A stretch of 37,606 bases of DNA. It comes from Prochlorococcus sp. AG-670-O13 (GTDB taxonomy: Bacteria > Cyanobacteriota > Cyanobacteriia > PCC-6307 > Cyanobiaceae). The stretch is from the NCBI GenBank assembly GCA_003209055.1, contig QCTB01000009.1, positions 1 to 37,606 of the forward strand, read 5' to 3'. This document shows positions 14,895-22,517 of the stretch, piece by piece. How positions within the stretch are numbered: position 1 is the stretch's first letter; every line of letters starts with the position of its first letter. Below the pieces are notes generated by a model. The model saw only the letters and a program-made list of their open reading frames with translations, was not told where the DNA came from and searched no databases. A program made the position numbers and the translations under genes.

Positions 14895-15338
14895 ATGTTT
14901 TGTATTGAATGTGGAACAAAATTAGATCCGAGTCAAAAGTTTTGCAAAAACTGTGGGGCTCCTATCAAAACACAACCTCAACCTAGTACGAAAGTTTATA
15001 ATCGAAACGAAACTAGAAATACCAAAACTAGAAGCCTAACAAAAGCTTTTCAGCTAAGACAACAGGATATTGGATGGGGTTATGCCTTGGCACACATAAT
15101 ACCTTTTGTAGGTATTTTTTATGCTTTTTCTAGAAAAACAATTACTCCATTCTTAATTACTATTGGGGTTAATTTATCAGCTGGTTTTCTTGTAGGCATT
15201 TTGATGTTCCAATCAAGTGAGGAAGAAACAAACATTGTTGCCACTCTTCTCTCCTTTGTCACGACTCCGGTAGCAGCAAAAGTTGGCATAACAAAGGCAC
15301 GTACTTATGCCAAAAAACGCTTGGATGAAATTGAATAA
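14895..15338 (+). CDS. Zinc ribbon membrane protein
   Basis: 147 residues. N-terminal zinc ribbon (Cys3, Cys6, Cys17, Cys20) nearly the same as in the 12436 protein, a Thr/Gln/Arg-rich linker, then hydrophobic segments at about 60-80 and 85-105 and a shorter one around 115-130. Probably a small integral membrane protein with a cytoplasmic zinc ribbon. It is the only gene of cassette F on the plus strand and reads away from the other three. Confidence 0.8.
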   Translation: MFCIECGTKLDPSQKFCKNCGAPIKTQPQPSTKVYNRNETRNTKTRSLTKAFQLRQQDIGWGYALAHIIPFVGIFYAFSRKTITPFLITIGVNLSAGFLVGILMFQSSEEETNIVATLLSFVTTPVAAKVGITKARTYAKKRLDEIE

Positions 15339-15478
15339 TTTATATTATTTTTTTCTAAATTAAAAGTTTGCGGACAAATTGCGGACAAATCTTGCTTTAT
15401 TTGTCATGACAAACTTCGCAGAACTGAGCAAAAAATTAGATATAGCTTGAAAACCTAGTACTGCACTATGGCTGTTAA

Positions 15479-15524
15479 GTGCTTTGGGAGCACTAGGTCG
15501 CAGGTTCGAATCCTGTCGCCCCGA
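15479..15524 (+). repeat. tRNA-Pro 3'-half, attachment site copy 6
   Basis: Near-perfect fragment; followed by the TCAGTTATAGCA-type left end without a terminator. Confidence 0.9.
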
Positions 15525-15705
15525 TCAGTTATAGCAATGGATTACAAATATTAGAGTTAGTCTTATATTGAGAAAGGAGCGCTAAAAGGAGCGCTAGATT
15601 GATATAGTTTGATCTACATTGTGCCTAGTTATAAATTCAATAAGTGAAAGTAGTAAGCATTCTCTCAATCGTTTTTAGATTAGCGGTATAGTTTAATTTT
15701 ATTAT

Positions 15706-16134
15706 CTAATTAATATTTGAATTTCTATTACACATTAAATTAAAAGGAATCTTAGCACTTGATCTTCTCTCGAAGTCGTACCAAATACTTGGCAAAACCG
15801 TATTAATCACTTCTACTGGTTTAAATCCTTTTTCCCCCCTTATTCTCTGCTCCACAAAAGTTATTCTTGATAATTTTTCCTCACAAAGTAGTTCATGAGT
15901 TTTTATTTCATCAACATATTCACCATCACGAAGTGTTTGGAAAATGCAACTATTATCATTACAACCAACTGGTCTCCAATAATTCTTCATTCCAGTTTTC
16001 TCTCTAAAACCATCAGGTGATACTAAAACAGTTTCATCTATAAATATCCACTTGTTTTTTGCAACTACATTTTTAATGTTTGAGGAGAGAATAAAAAATA
16101 TCACTAAAAAAGAAGAAGGTAATAAGCTTTTCAT
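15706..16134 (-). CDS. Exported protein of unknown function
   Basis: 142 residues with a signal peptide (MKSLLPSSFLVIFFILSSNI) likely cleaved after VVA. The mature part starts with a WIFIDETVLVSPDG strand and has cysteines in VGCNDNSCIF, LLCEE and LMCNR. The pattern of an aromatic-rich strand, a central R/W segment and conserved Cys recalls the surface-adhesin E-like family, but I would not rely on it. The start directly abuts the stop of 16135-16608. Its first bases are a variant of the recurring gene start. Confidence 0.7.
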   Translation of the reverse strand: MKSLLPSSFLVIFFILSSNIKNVVAKNKWIFIDETVLVSPDGFREKTGMKNYWRPVGCNDNSCIFQTLRDGEYVDEIKTHELLCEEKLSRITFVEQRIRGEKGFKPVEVINTVLPSIWYDFERRSSAKIPFNLMCNRNSNIN

Positions 16135-16608
16135 TTATTTAGGAGGGCAATAACGGATATTGCAAACTGCATCATGATAATACCCATGTCGATTCATGAA
16201 AATTAATTTAGTAAGACTTTTAAATTGAGGGTCTAAAGACTTCTGGGAATAATAGAAATCTAATCCTTTTAAAGAACTCATATATTCTTCATAAGACATA
16301 TCAGTTTCACCTAATTTTATTTTTATTACTTCATTAGCTAATCTGATATTTCTTGAATGCTTTCTTTCAAATAAACCTTCCTTAAGTTTCAGATTATAAT
16401 TTTCTGCAATTTCTTTAACTATCTTTTCTTCTTTTTCTGCTCGTATTATTAGATTTGGATCTTTTTCAGAAAAAATATTTATTCCAAAGATAATAAATAT
16501 AAAAACCAAAGGTGAAATTAAACCTAAAGCTAAAATACCGATTAAAAAATCTTTTAAATCTTTGAAATTAGGATTTCTAAAATCTTTAGTAAGTATTGGT
16601 AAAATCAT
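16135..16608 (-). CDS. Single-pass membrane protein of unknown function
   Basis: 157 residues. One strong membrane segment (about 20-48, FLIGILALGLISPLVFIFII), then a charged, mostly helical domain with two cysteines near the end (AVCNIRYCPPK). It lies between two genes for exported proteins, with no space to the downstream one, so the three likely act together at the cell envelope. No family recognised. Confidence 0.7.
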   Translation of the reverse strand: MILPILTKDFRNPNFKDLKDFLIGILALGLISPLVFIFIIFGINIFSEKDPNLIIRAEKEEKIVKEIAENYNLKLKEGLFERKHSRNIRLANEVIKIKLGETDMSYEEYMSSLKGLDFYYSQKSLDPQFKSLTKLIFMNRHGYYHDAVCNIRYCPPK

Positions 16609-16651
16609 TTTATTTTTTAATCTGATTATTTAGATCGGCAGTCAATGTCTC

Positions 16652-17122
16652 TTATGCTCCTCCACAATAGTTTTTACCAAAGCGACCAAAGTGTGTCTTC
16701 TTTGTCCTTTCATTTGTAATTGAATAAATCTCACCTCTGACATCTGAATCATAAAACTTACTACTCCTACATTCAACTGGGACAAATTTTAGACATAGTT
16801 TAATTCGATCATTAGGCTTATACATTTTTCTTGCGTCTTTTATCAAGATTGGGGGATGTGTGCCGAGATAATCCCAATATTTACCTTCATACTTTTTCAA
16901 CTCGTAACCAAGGTATAAAACCAAATCAGAAACCTTAGGGTCATGAGATAAAGCAATTATCGCCCTTGTATCATGTTTTGCTTCTCTCCATGTTGTATAT
17001 AGCTTTTGAAAAGTTGCATTAGTGCATTCATGGACTTTTAAATCAGGTTTTAAACCATAAGTTCGTGCTTGAACAGGTGTACTCAATCCAAGTATTAATG
17101 GTGCAAGTAGTAAGAGGCGCAT
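16652..17122 (-). CDS. Exported cysteine-containing protein of unknown function
   Basis: 156 residues. Signal peptide MRLLLLAPLILGLSTPVQAR, cleavage likely after VQA. The mature part has cysteines at VHECTN, KLCLKF, VECRSS and NYCGG, consistent with two disulphides in the periplasm. No domain recognised. The first 23 bases are one of the closest matches to the recurring cargo gene start (ATGAAACGCTTACTACTTGC). One base separates its start from the stop of 17124-17312. Confidence 0.75.
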   Translation of the reverse strand: MRLLLLAPLILGLSTPVQARTYGLKPDLKVHECTNATFQKLYTTWREAKHDTRAIIALSHDPKVSDLVLYLGYELKKYEGKYWDYLGTHPPILIKDARKMYKPNDRIKLCLKFVPVECRSSKFYDSDVRGEIYSITNERTKKTHFGRFGKNYCGGA

Positions 17123-17123
17123 T

Positions 17124-17312
17124 TTAATCCCAACAATTTACTTCAACTTCATCCCCTTCGACTTCAGCTTCACATAAAACAAGCATGTTCCCAATCAAGT
17201 CGCCTTTATTGCCATAAGCCCAAACGGTCACATCATCAGTTTCAAAATCACAAGAGATGGCGGCAGTAGAAAGAGGGAGTGTGGCTAATAAAGCTATTAA
17301 AAATTTACGCAT
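17124..17312 (-). CDS. Small exported acidic protein
   Basis: 62 residues. Signal peptide MRKFLIALLATLPLSTAA, then a 44-residue acidic mature peptide with three cysteines (SCDF, VLCEAE, VNCWD). First gene of the cassette G unit and directly preceded by a promoter-hairpin module whose T-run ends at the ATG. Function unknown. Confidence 0.75.
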   Translation of the reverse strand: MRKFLIALLATLPLSTAAISCDFETDDVTVWAYGNKGDLIGNMLVLCEAEVEGDEVEVNCWD

Positions 17313-17356
17313 AAAAAAGAGGGTTTTATCCCTCTATATTAGATCGACTGTTAAAT
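17313..17356 (-). promoter_or_regulatory. Promoter-hairpin module, copy c
   Basis: On the minus strand: near-palindrome with one half changed (TTAACAGTCGATC, 17342-17354), -10-like TAATAT (17336-17341), inverted repeat AGAGGG/CCCTCT (17318-17335) and T-run ending at the ATG of 17312. It should drive the whole four-gene unit. Confidence 0.65.
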
Positions 17357-17554
17357 TTTTCTATCTTTTTAGCGACCTATTTAACTTAAGGCACTATGTC
17401 GTAAAGGGGAGCGCTAGGGGGAGCGCTAGATGTATATACAAACTAAATATAAGTATATACATACTGCAATTTACTGTCTCAAAGAGGTTCCACTAAGTTA
17501 CTTACATCCTAGTTATAGCTTCATTTTATTGGGTATTCTCAAATTAACAAAGGA

Positions 17555-17603
17555 GTGCTTTGGGAGCACTAGGTCGCAGGTTCGAATCCTGTCGCCCCGA
17601 CCA
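17555..17603 (+). repeat. tRNA-Pro 3'-half, attachment site copy 7
   Basis: Near-perfect and includes CCA, as at 2134. Confidence 0.9.
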
Positions 17604-17623
17604 TTTCAAAACCAAGTCATACA

Positions 17624-17649
17624 AGAGAGTTTCCCAGACTCTCTTTTTT
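17624..17649 (+). terminator. tRNA-Pro terminator copy with compensatory stem
   Basis: Stem AGAGAGT/ACTCTCT instead of GCGAGT/ACTCGC, same TTTCCCAG-type loop and T6 run. Both sides changed together. Confidence 0.78.
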
Positions 17650-17807
17650 ATTGCCAAGTATAAGAAATATAAGACTTAGCGATTATATAGCGATTATTTG
17701 CTATGCCTTGCACAACCTGACAGCCATAATCTCCCATTATTATCTCTCTTTTTTCAAATTACTTGAGATTACTAAAGCTATTATCTAACTAATGATTTAA
17801 AACCTAA

Positions 17808-18131
17808 ATGGAAAGTCCTGTGGAAAAAAATGAAATTTTAGAACTTTTTGAAAACCTCAAACCAATTTTCATATGGATTCAAAAAAACAATACTATTCTT
17901 ACTTATGGGACAATTCTTTTCCTTTTCGCATGGTATTTAAATCCCATAATTAAAGAATCAAAATTCAAAAACATGTGTGCACTTAATACGACCAAGATTA
18001 TACAAAAGGGTAAATATGCAAAAGAAAAAGACTACGAAGACTTGGGAGAAAAGTTTGGATTAGTTTATGCAGATTGGAAAGATATCAATCGTTTTTGCGA
18101 ATTTTATAAATCTAGTCATTACAATTATTAA
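17808..18131 (+). CDS. Small single-pass membrane protein with Cys/CE motif
   Basis: 107 residues. A membrane segment at about 30-48 (TYGTILFLFAWYLNPI), then NMCALNTTK and, near the end, INRFCEFYKS. This Cys...(F/Y)CE arrangement also occurs in 2871-3212 and 32397-32657. First of three closely spaced genes; the next starts 21 bases on. Function unknown; with an Imm17-like gene next door, a toxin-immunity link can be proposed but not shown. Confidence 0.65.
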   Translation: MESPVEKNEILELFENLKPIFIWIQKNNTILTYGTILFLFAWYLNPIIKESKFKNMCALNTTKIIQKGKYAKEKDYEDLGEKFGLVYADWKDINRFCEFYKSSHYNY

Positions 18132-18152
18132 ATATCTTAAAAATAATACGCA

Positions 18153-18347
18153 ATGGAAATAGATGAATTATTTTGTATTTTTGGAGGTTTTTTTACTTTA
18201 TTAGCAGCGAGAAGTAATTGGAATTGGTTTTGGAATCATCCCAAAGCTAAAGGAGTTTTATCTATGTGTAGAGGTAAAAAAGGAGCAAGGGTTTTTTATT
18301 CGATTTTGGGTATTCTGTTAATAGCCTTAGGCATTAATGGGTTCTAA
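18153..18347 (+). CDS. Imm17-like small membrane protein
   Basis: 64 residues, two membrane segments with a basic loop. The pattern NWNWFWN ... GKKGARVFYSILGILLIALGI agrees with the immunity-protein-17 family as I remember it (two helices, W-x-F, then G-R/K-x-G-A-R-x-F-Y). The family name comes from its placement beside polymorphic toxins; no toxin is evident here, so take it as a family label only. Confidence 0.6.
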   Translation: MEIDELFCIFGGFFTLLAARSNWNWFWNHPKAKGVLSMCRGKKGARVFYSILGILLIALGINGF

Positions 18348-18367
18348 ACTAAATCCTAATTTATAAA

Positions 18368-18691
18368 ATGAGACAAACACCAACTGAGAGAAGAGAGCAA
18401 AGTAACCCCATCCTAATAGGAATATTTGTTGGAGTTGTTTCTCCCCTATCATCTTTAATTTGGGGGATTAGGCAAAGATCATTGAAACTTGCTTTGTTCC
18501 CTTATTTATTCGTATTTATAGCTGGATTCATAATTCTTTCATTGGCTAATGAAACAAAATTCAAACCAGAGTTTAAAATTCCACTACAGCTTATTGCTGG
18601 ATATTATTCTTTTGACCTAACAAAAAAAATGAAGGAAGAAGCACTTAAGAAGAAAAACAAAGCCTTGGATGCTGAAATTAAAAATAATTAG
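18368..18691 (+). CDS. Small membrane protein of unknown function
   Basis: 107 residues. Hydrophobic segments at about 17-32 and 45-63 and a weaker one around 75-85, then a Lys-rich tail (KKMKEEALKKKNKALDAE). No family recognised. Third gene of cassette H, 20 bases after the Imm17-like gene and 10 bases before the right arm pair. Confidence 0.6.
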   Translation: MRQTPTERREQSNPILIGIFVGVVSPLSSLIWGIRQRSLKLALFPYLFVFIAGFIILSLANETKFKPEFKIPLQLIAGYYSFDLTKKMKEEALKKKNKALDAEIKNN

Positions 18692-18789
18692 AGTAGAAAG
18701 CTTAGCGATTATTTAGCGATTATTTGCATACCTATGCCATACGTTGCTGTAAATAGGGCAATATTGAGACTCATATAAATCCTATTAGT

Positions 18790-18963
18790 ACCAAAACAAT
18801 CTATAGATTGCTCAATAGAGAAGTATTAGAAGACTATGTTTATTTAGAAAAATCAGGAAGAGTTTATCTAATGTTAGTACCACCAAATCTTCCAACTCTT
18901 GCGGAAAAAATTAGAACAAATATTCAATTTAGAAGAAAAAATATTATCTACCAATTCTCTTAA
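18790..18963 (+). pseudogene. Truncated excisionase-like HTH gene
   Basis: In frame from about 18793: KTIYRLLNREVLEDYVYLEK, then SGRVYLMLVPPNLPTLAEK, to a TAA at 18961. The first part is the second helix and wing of an HTH of the same broad type as 8479. The start and first helix are missing. Sequence to its left (18765-18790) is the cassette right-end motif TGAGACTCATATAAAT, so the break point is the junction with cassette H. Overlaps the 3' end of pstS copy 2. Confidence 0.5.
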
Positions 18964-19915
18964 CAGCAGCTCTTGATTTCTCAAGAATATCTCCTTTTAG
19001 TGGAACAAATCCAAGTGATGGAGCTTTATCTTGATATTCATCACTTAGAAGTGTATTCAATGACTTCTTGATAGCTTTAGTATTTCTACCATTGCCTGTT
19101 TCATAAGCAAGTATCCATGTTAATGAAGCTATAGGATAAGCTCCTTTTGCTGTTGGATTAGGATTCTTACCAGCAAGATTTTCATCTAAAGTAATGCCGT
19201 TAAGAGCTTTAGCGCCAGCTTCAACAGATGGTTTCAAAAATTCACCTGACAAATTCTGAAGTGCAGCAGCTTTCACATTTCCTTTTATATAAGACTGGTT
19301 AACATAACCAATTGCACCGGGAGTATTTTGAATAACACCGGCAACACCAGAATTACCTTTAGCACCAACACCTGCTGGCCATTTTACAGACTTACCTGTG
19401 CCTAAAGTCCAAGTTTTTGAAAAGGCTTCCATAGAGTTTGTGAAAGATTTAGTTGTACCTGATCCATCAGAACGATGAGTCCAAGTCAATTTTCCTGGTT
19501 TACAATCTAATTCTTTCCAATCTTTAATCATTCCCATAGCAACTTGTACTGCTTTCTCTTGGGAAAGTTTTAAATCGCAGTCGTAGTTATAACCAAATGC
19601 AATAGTTCCACCAACCATAGGAATTTGAACTAGACCTCTAGTAACCTTTGCAATATCTTTATCTTTCATTGGATCATCTGATGCACCAAAGTTAACAGTT
19701 TGATCAATAAATGCTTTTCTTCCGGAACCAGAACCAACAGCTTGATAATTAACTCTTGGGCCGCCAGATTTTGCTAGATCAAAAAACCATCGAGTGTAGA
19801 TTTTGGCAGGGAATGATGCTCCAGCACCACTTAATCTCATAGAAGCTGTTGCACTTTGACCAGCTAAAATAGCTAGTGCAGAAGTGAATAGCAGAGCTTT
19901 CTTTGCAATGCTCAT
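18944..19915 (-). CDS. pstS: Phosphate ABC transporter substrate-binding protein PstS, copy 2
   Basis: 323 residues, same length and order of motifs as copy 1 (GAGASFP, GSGSGRKAF, FGASDDPM, HRSDGSGTTKSF) and identical over long stretches; differences cluster in the signal peptide and surface loops. Silent differences are frequent, so this is not a very recent duplication. A PHO-box-like repeat lies about 95-120 bases upstream, so this copy is probably induced by phosphate starvation. The transporter membrane and ATPase genes are not in the window. Confidence 0.95.
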   Translation of the reverse strand: MSIAKKALLFTSALAILAGQSATASMRLSGAGASFPAKIYTRWFFDLAKSGGPRVNYQAVGSGSGRKAFIDQTVNFGASDDPMKDKDIAKVTRGLVQIPMVGGTIAFGYNYDCDLKLSQEKAVQVAMGMIKDWKELDCKPGKLTWTHRSDGSGTTKSFTNSMEAFSKTWTLGTGKSVKWPAGVGAKGNSGVAGVIQNTPGAIGYVNQSYIKGNVKAAALQNLSGEFLKPSVEAGAKALNGITLDENLAGKNPNPTAKGAYPIASLTWILAYETGNGRNTKAIKKSLNTLLSDEYQDKAPSLGFVPLKGDILEKSRAAVKRIGR

Positions 19916-20011
19916 AAGTCTTGTTTAAAATTTGAAAGACTTCATATTTATAGCACTGAATTAATATACAAATAATATTTAGTGAAAAGTTTATTCTTTA
20001 ATTAATTAGTT

Positions 20012-20029
20012 CTTAACCGCTTCTTAAAC
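20012..20029 (+). promoter_or_regulatory. PHO-box-like direct repeat upstream of pstS copy 2
   Basis: CTTAACC (20012-20018) and CTTAAAC (20023-20029), 11-bp period with a 4-base spacer, as in cyanobacterial PhoB boxes. It lies on the strand opposite to pstS, which weakens the case. The rest of 19916-20212 is AT-rich with no gene. Confidence 0.5.
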
Positions 20030-20212
20030 TAAGTATTTGCAGGACATTTTTTCGTTTGGTTTTGAAAATATTTGAAATAATTATAGATTGATTGTTTCAT
20101 ATTTACTTTACATTCAATGCTTATTTTTTATTAACTTCTTATCAGTATTATTTAATTTGTCGACTACAGGATCAAATGCATTCTCTACATCTTTTGTATT
20201 AAATTTGGAATT

Positions 20213-20641
20213 TTACTTATTTATAGTTGTAGGAAGTCCGACAGCAGATGCCGCAACTACATAAAGTACTGCTGGTTCATTTCCTATATTTTCAACAAAA
20301 TGTTCCGAACCATTATTACTCTCTATTAATGATTGCTTTGATGAAAAGTAATTAATAACATCTCCTCTCGTATGCTTCAATTCTCCTTGAGCAAGATAAA
20401 CTACCATTGGTGCTGGGTGTGTGTGAATTGGAGTCTTTCCACCAACAGGGATAACTACCTTGAAAAATCTAAGCTCAGCTTGCTTCCACCTAGGGTAAGA
20501 AATCTTTTTACCTCCTAAACCTTTAGTACTTTGAATAAGAGGAATTACTTCAATCTTTTCTTGAGCCTTCGTAATTTCCAAAGGTAGTAGAACTGATGAA
20601 ATTGCTATTGCAGAGATTAAAAGATTTCTAAATTTTTGCAT
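20213..20641 (-). CDS. Exported cupin-domain protein
   Basis: 142 residues. Signal peptide (residues 1-26, ending ITKAQ), then a single cupin barrel: PVGGKTPIHTHPAP (66-79) supplies His73 and His75, and His114 in GSEHFVEN is a likely third ligand. The usual Glu of motif 1 is not evident, so metal use is uncertain. Substrate unknown. Preceded by a promoter-hairpin module and about 300 bases from pstS copy 2 on the same strand. Confidence 0.8.
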   Translation of the reverse strand: MQKFRNLLISAIAISSVLLPLEITKAQEKIEVIPLIQSTKGLGGKKISYPRWKQAELRFFKVVIPVGGKTPIHTHPAPMVVYLAQGELKHTRGDVINYFSSKQSLIESNNGSEHFVENIGNEPAVLYVVAASAVGLPTTINK

Positions 20642-20686
20642 AAAAAAAGGAGCTCATTGCCCCTTATTGTAGATCGACTGTCAATC
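20642..20686 (-). promoter_or_regulatory. Promoter-hairpin module, copy d
   Basis: On the minus strand: GATTGACAGTCGATC (20672-20686), -10-like TACAAT (20666-20671), a weaker inverted repeat GGGGC/GCTCC and T7 ending at the cupin ATG. Confidence 0.6.
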
Positions 20687-20709
20687 AATAAATTTATAAA
20701 TTCTATGAT

Positions 20710-20758
20710 CTAGTGCTCATAAAGCACTAGGTCGCAGGTTCGAATCCTGTCGCCCTGA
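20710..20758 (+). repeat. Hybrid attachment site: palindrome CTAGTGCT/AGCACTAG joined to tRNA-Pro 3' part
   Basis: Perfect 8-bp arms CTAGTGCT (20710-20717) and AGCACTAG (20723-20730) with loop CATAA instead of the proline anticodon loop, continuing directly into the tRNA T arm and acceptor end. The left half matches the internal palindrome at 26521-26541. Confidence 0.7.
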
Positions 20759-20881
20759 TCAGTTATTGCGGTAAGTTTGAGATATTAACTTATCGTCTTA
20801 ATATAAGATTTGACCCTCCAGTAGCCTCTCCTGAACTATAGCTTGCTATTACTTGCACCTATTAGTGCTCCTTTTGCCCCT

Positions 20882-21010
20882 TTAGTCATATACTTTCTCC
20901 TGGTCTAATATCTCCCTCTTATAACCCTCAGCAAGCTCATCATTATATCTGCACTCTTCAATTATTTTTACTATCTCGGAGATAGCTATAGTTTTTCGAT
21001 CTTGCATCAT
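20882..21010 (-). CDS. Small protein of unknown function, intact copy
   Basis: 42 residues starting at the first of two ATGs (MMQDRKTIAISEIVKIIEEC) and ending EKVYD. Helical and charged. A copy with three in-frame stops lies in the next cassette (22518-22643), which shows that this reading frame was once kept by selection. Located 13 bases after the 21024 gene and probably co-transcribed. Confidence 0.6.
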   Translation of the reverse strand: MMQDRKTIAISEIVKIIEECRYNDELAEGYKREILDQEKVYD

Positions 21011-21023
21011 TTAATAGTCATTT

Positions 21024-21302
21024 TTAAGCAGCATCATATTCATCGCTATCTTCAAGCTCTCTCATAAATCTTTTATCTAATAAGTAGTTGTCTATAAGCT
21101 CTGCTGCCATCTGTATCTCAGCAGCAGGTTCTTGTAGATCTTTGTCTAATAAGTAATTGTCTATAAGCTCTAGATTGTTATTTTCTTTAATTTGTTTATC
21201 GCTGTTTAATAGTTCTCTTATGTAGTTATATATAAGCTCTTGATCGTATCCACTTTCTCTAATTTCTTTCAACATTTCGTCTGGTATTTCCATAATCGTC
21301 AA
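21024..21302 (-). CDS. Acidic repeat protein of unknown function
   Basis: 92 residues, strongly acidic. The decapeptide ELIDNYLLDK occurs twice (about 44-53 and 68-77), and a related ELIYNYIREL stands at about 22-31, so the protein is built from three copies of a short helical unit. No family recognised. The repeated unit also shows in the DNA as an AAGTA(G/A)TTGTCTATAAGCTC repeat. Confidence 0.65.
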   Translation of the reverse strand: MTIMEIPDEMLKEIRESGYDQELIYNYIRELLNSDKQIKENNNLELIDNYLLDKDLQEPAAEIQMAAELIDNYLLDKRFMRELEDSDEYDAA

Positions 21303-21380
21303 TCCCTTAAAAACTTCTATATATATAGAAACGTATTTCGAATAAAAATCAAATATCCGTTTGTCTAAAGAAGGAATGAT

Positions 21381-22052
21381 TTAAGCAGATTTGTTGATTA
21401 TCTTCTTCTGATCAAAATCAAAATTTTCTTTATAAATTTTATAGTTTGGCATAAGGATAAGGACATATAAAGTTTGAGTCATCCACTGCAAATAAATAAT
21501 TGAGAGTAAGTTATATATAAATTGATTAAAAATAAAAAAAACTATAACGGGCAAAGCAGCCAACAAACCTGAAATCCAGGTAGCATTAAAAGCCTGCCAA
21601 CCTTTTTCTTCACTAAGTTTTCTACTTAATCTAAGAGCCTCTATAGGACCTAATTCAAGATCTTCTGTAATCAAAATTACATACTGATATCTCTTTAAAA
21701 GAACTATCCCTGGCCAAATAAAACAGATTAATCCCAAACCCGCAAAAAAAGCAGCAACAAGCTCGTTTCTAAACAATAACCAAGATTTTAAAAGTAACTT
21801 CCTCTTATTTTTTTCAATAACAGGTGGGTTTTCATAATTATCTAAACGAATATTACTTATAAAAATAACTTTATAGATGAAAGAAGCTATTGTCCCAACA
21901 ATAATTGCGATGATATATAAAAAGGGAACTGATATCGTTATTTCTGCTAAAAAAGAAAAACCTACAATTAATATCAAGTAATAAAGACCATAGGCCTTTA
22001 TGAGGCGTAAATTAGTTGCCTGAAAAATAATTTTTATACAATAATTAAACAT
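21381..22052 (-). CDS. Integral membrane protein of unknown function
   Basis: 223 residues with about five or six membrane segments. A central stretch, WPGIVLLKRYQYVILITEDL then LGPIEALRLSRKLSEEKGWQ (about 124-163), resembles the conserved loop of bacterial multi-pass proteins of the DUF975 or GDPD-membrane-domain kind, where E..x..P.EAL..S is typical. Not enough to assign a role. Largest gene of cassette I. Confidence 0.75.
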   Translation of the reverse strand: MFNYCIKIIFQATNLRLIKAYGLYYLILIVGFSFLAEITISVPFLYIIAIIVGTIASFIYKVIFISNIRLDNYENPPVIEKNKRKLLLKSWLLFRNELVAAFFAGLGLICFIWPGIVLLKRYQYVILITEDLELGPIEALRLSRKLSEEKGWQAFNATWISGLLAALPVIVFFIFNQFIYNLLSIIYLQWMTQTLYVLILMPNYKIYKENFDFDQKKIINKSA

Positions 22053-22326
22053 TTATTTTTTTTTAGAAATTAATCAAACCTTAACTGTGTATAGAATTCA
22101 TAGAAAGAATTTATTAAATAATTAAAACAAACTCAAAAAATAATTACATCAAAATTATCGAATCAAAACTAGGTCTTTGAAGAGCCCCTCCGAGAACCCT
22201 CCTGACTAATATCATGCTATTTAAAGCAATATCTAGGCCACTTTTTCTGTCTCAAGAATGCCCCACGATCATATAAAGATTCAATAATAGCAATAGTTCT
22301 TACAAATCTCTTAAAAAACATCTCTT

Positions 22327-22372
22327 GTGCTTTGATAGCACTTGGTCGCAGATTCGAATCCTGTCGCCCCGA
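22327..22372 (+). repeat. tRNA-Pro 3'-half, attachment site, diverged
   Basis: Loop changed to TTTGATA and GCAGATTCGAATCC in the T arm; acceptor end intact. Followed by a decayed terminator (about 22393-22421). Confidence 0.85.
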
Positions 22373-22517
22373 CTCTCTAAAACCGTTTCATAGACTGCAT
22401 TCCCAAGCTGTCTTTTTTATTTTGTAAGTAGTCTCATCTTTAGATTTGCCCCTCCAGTAGCCCCTTATGAGCTGTAGCTTGCTATCACTTGCACCTATTG
22501 GTGCTTGTTTTACCCCT

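Larger units (their letters stand above)
12316..15478. mobile_element. Integrase-less cassette F: zinc-ribbon gene set (arm word TGCGGACAAAT)
   Basis: Left pair AGCGGACAAAT, AGCGGACAAAA (12390-12411), with a degenerate third GCGGCCAAA before it. Right pair TGCGGACAAAT twice (15369-15390), 88 bp from the next fragment. Carries four genes, all coding for a zinc ribbon. Confidence 0.82.
15525..17554. mobile_element. Integrase-less cassette G (arm word GGAGCGCTA)
   Basis: Left: GGAGCGCTA at 15576-15584 and 15588-15596. Right: same word at 17408-17416 and 17420-17428, both 12-bp period. A GCACTATGTCG fragment (17391-17401) lies just before the right pair. Four minus-strand genes for exported or anchored proteins. 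Confidence 0.8.
17604..18726. mobile_element. Integrase-less cassette H (arm word TTAGCGATTAT), right attachment site lost
   Basis: Left pair TTAGCGATTAT, ATAGCGATTAT (17676-17697); right pair TTAGCGATTAT twice (18702-18723). No tRNA fragment follows at the expected place near 18850; an HTH gene remnant and pstS copy 2 are found instead. Three small plus-strand genes. Confidence 0.75.
20759..22326. mobile_element. Integrase-less cassette I (arm word CCCTCC + 5)
   Basis: Left pair CCCTCCAGTAG, CCTCTCCTGAA (20814-20835); right pair CCCTCCGAGAA, CCCTCCTGACT (22186-22207), 119 bp from the next fragment. Cargo: two small genes and one membrane protein gene, all on the minus strand. Cassette J has the same arm word. 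Confidence 0.65.

Noticed and set aside
18153-18347. A complete toxin-immunity module in cassette H
   Set aside because: An Imm17-like protein is present but neither neighbour shows a toxin domain; the pairing cannot be supported.
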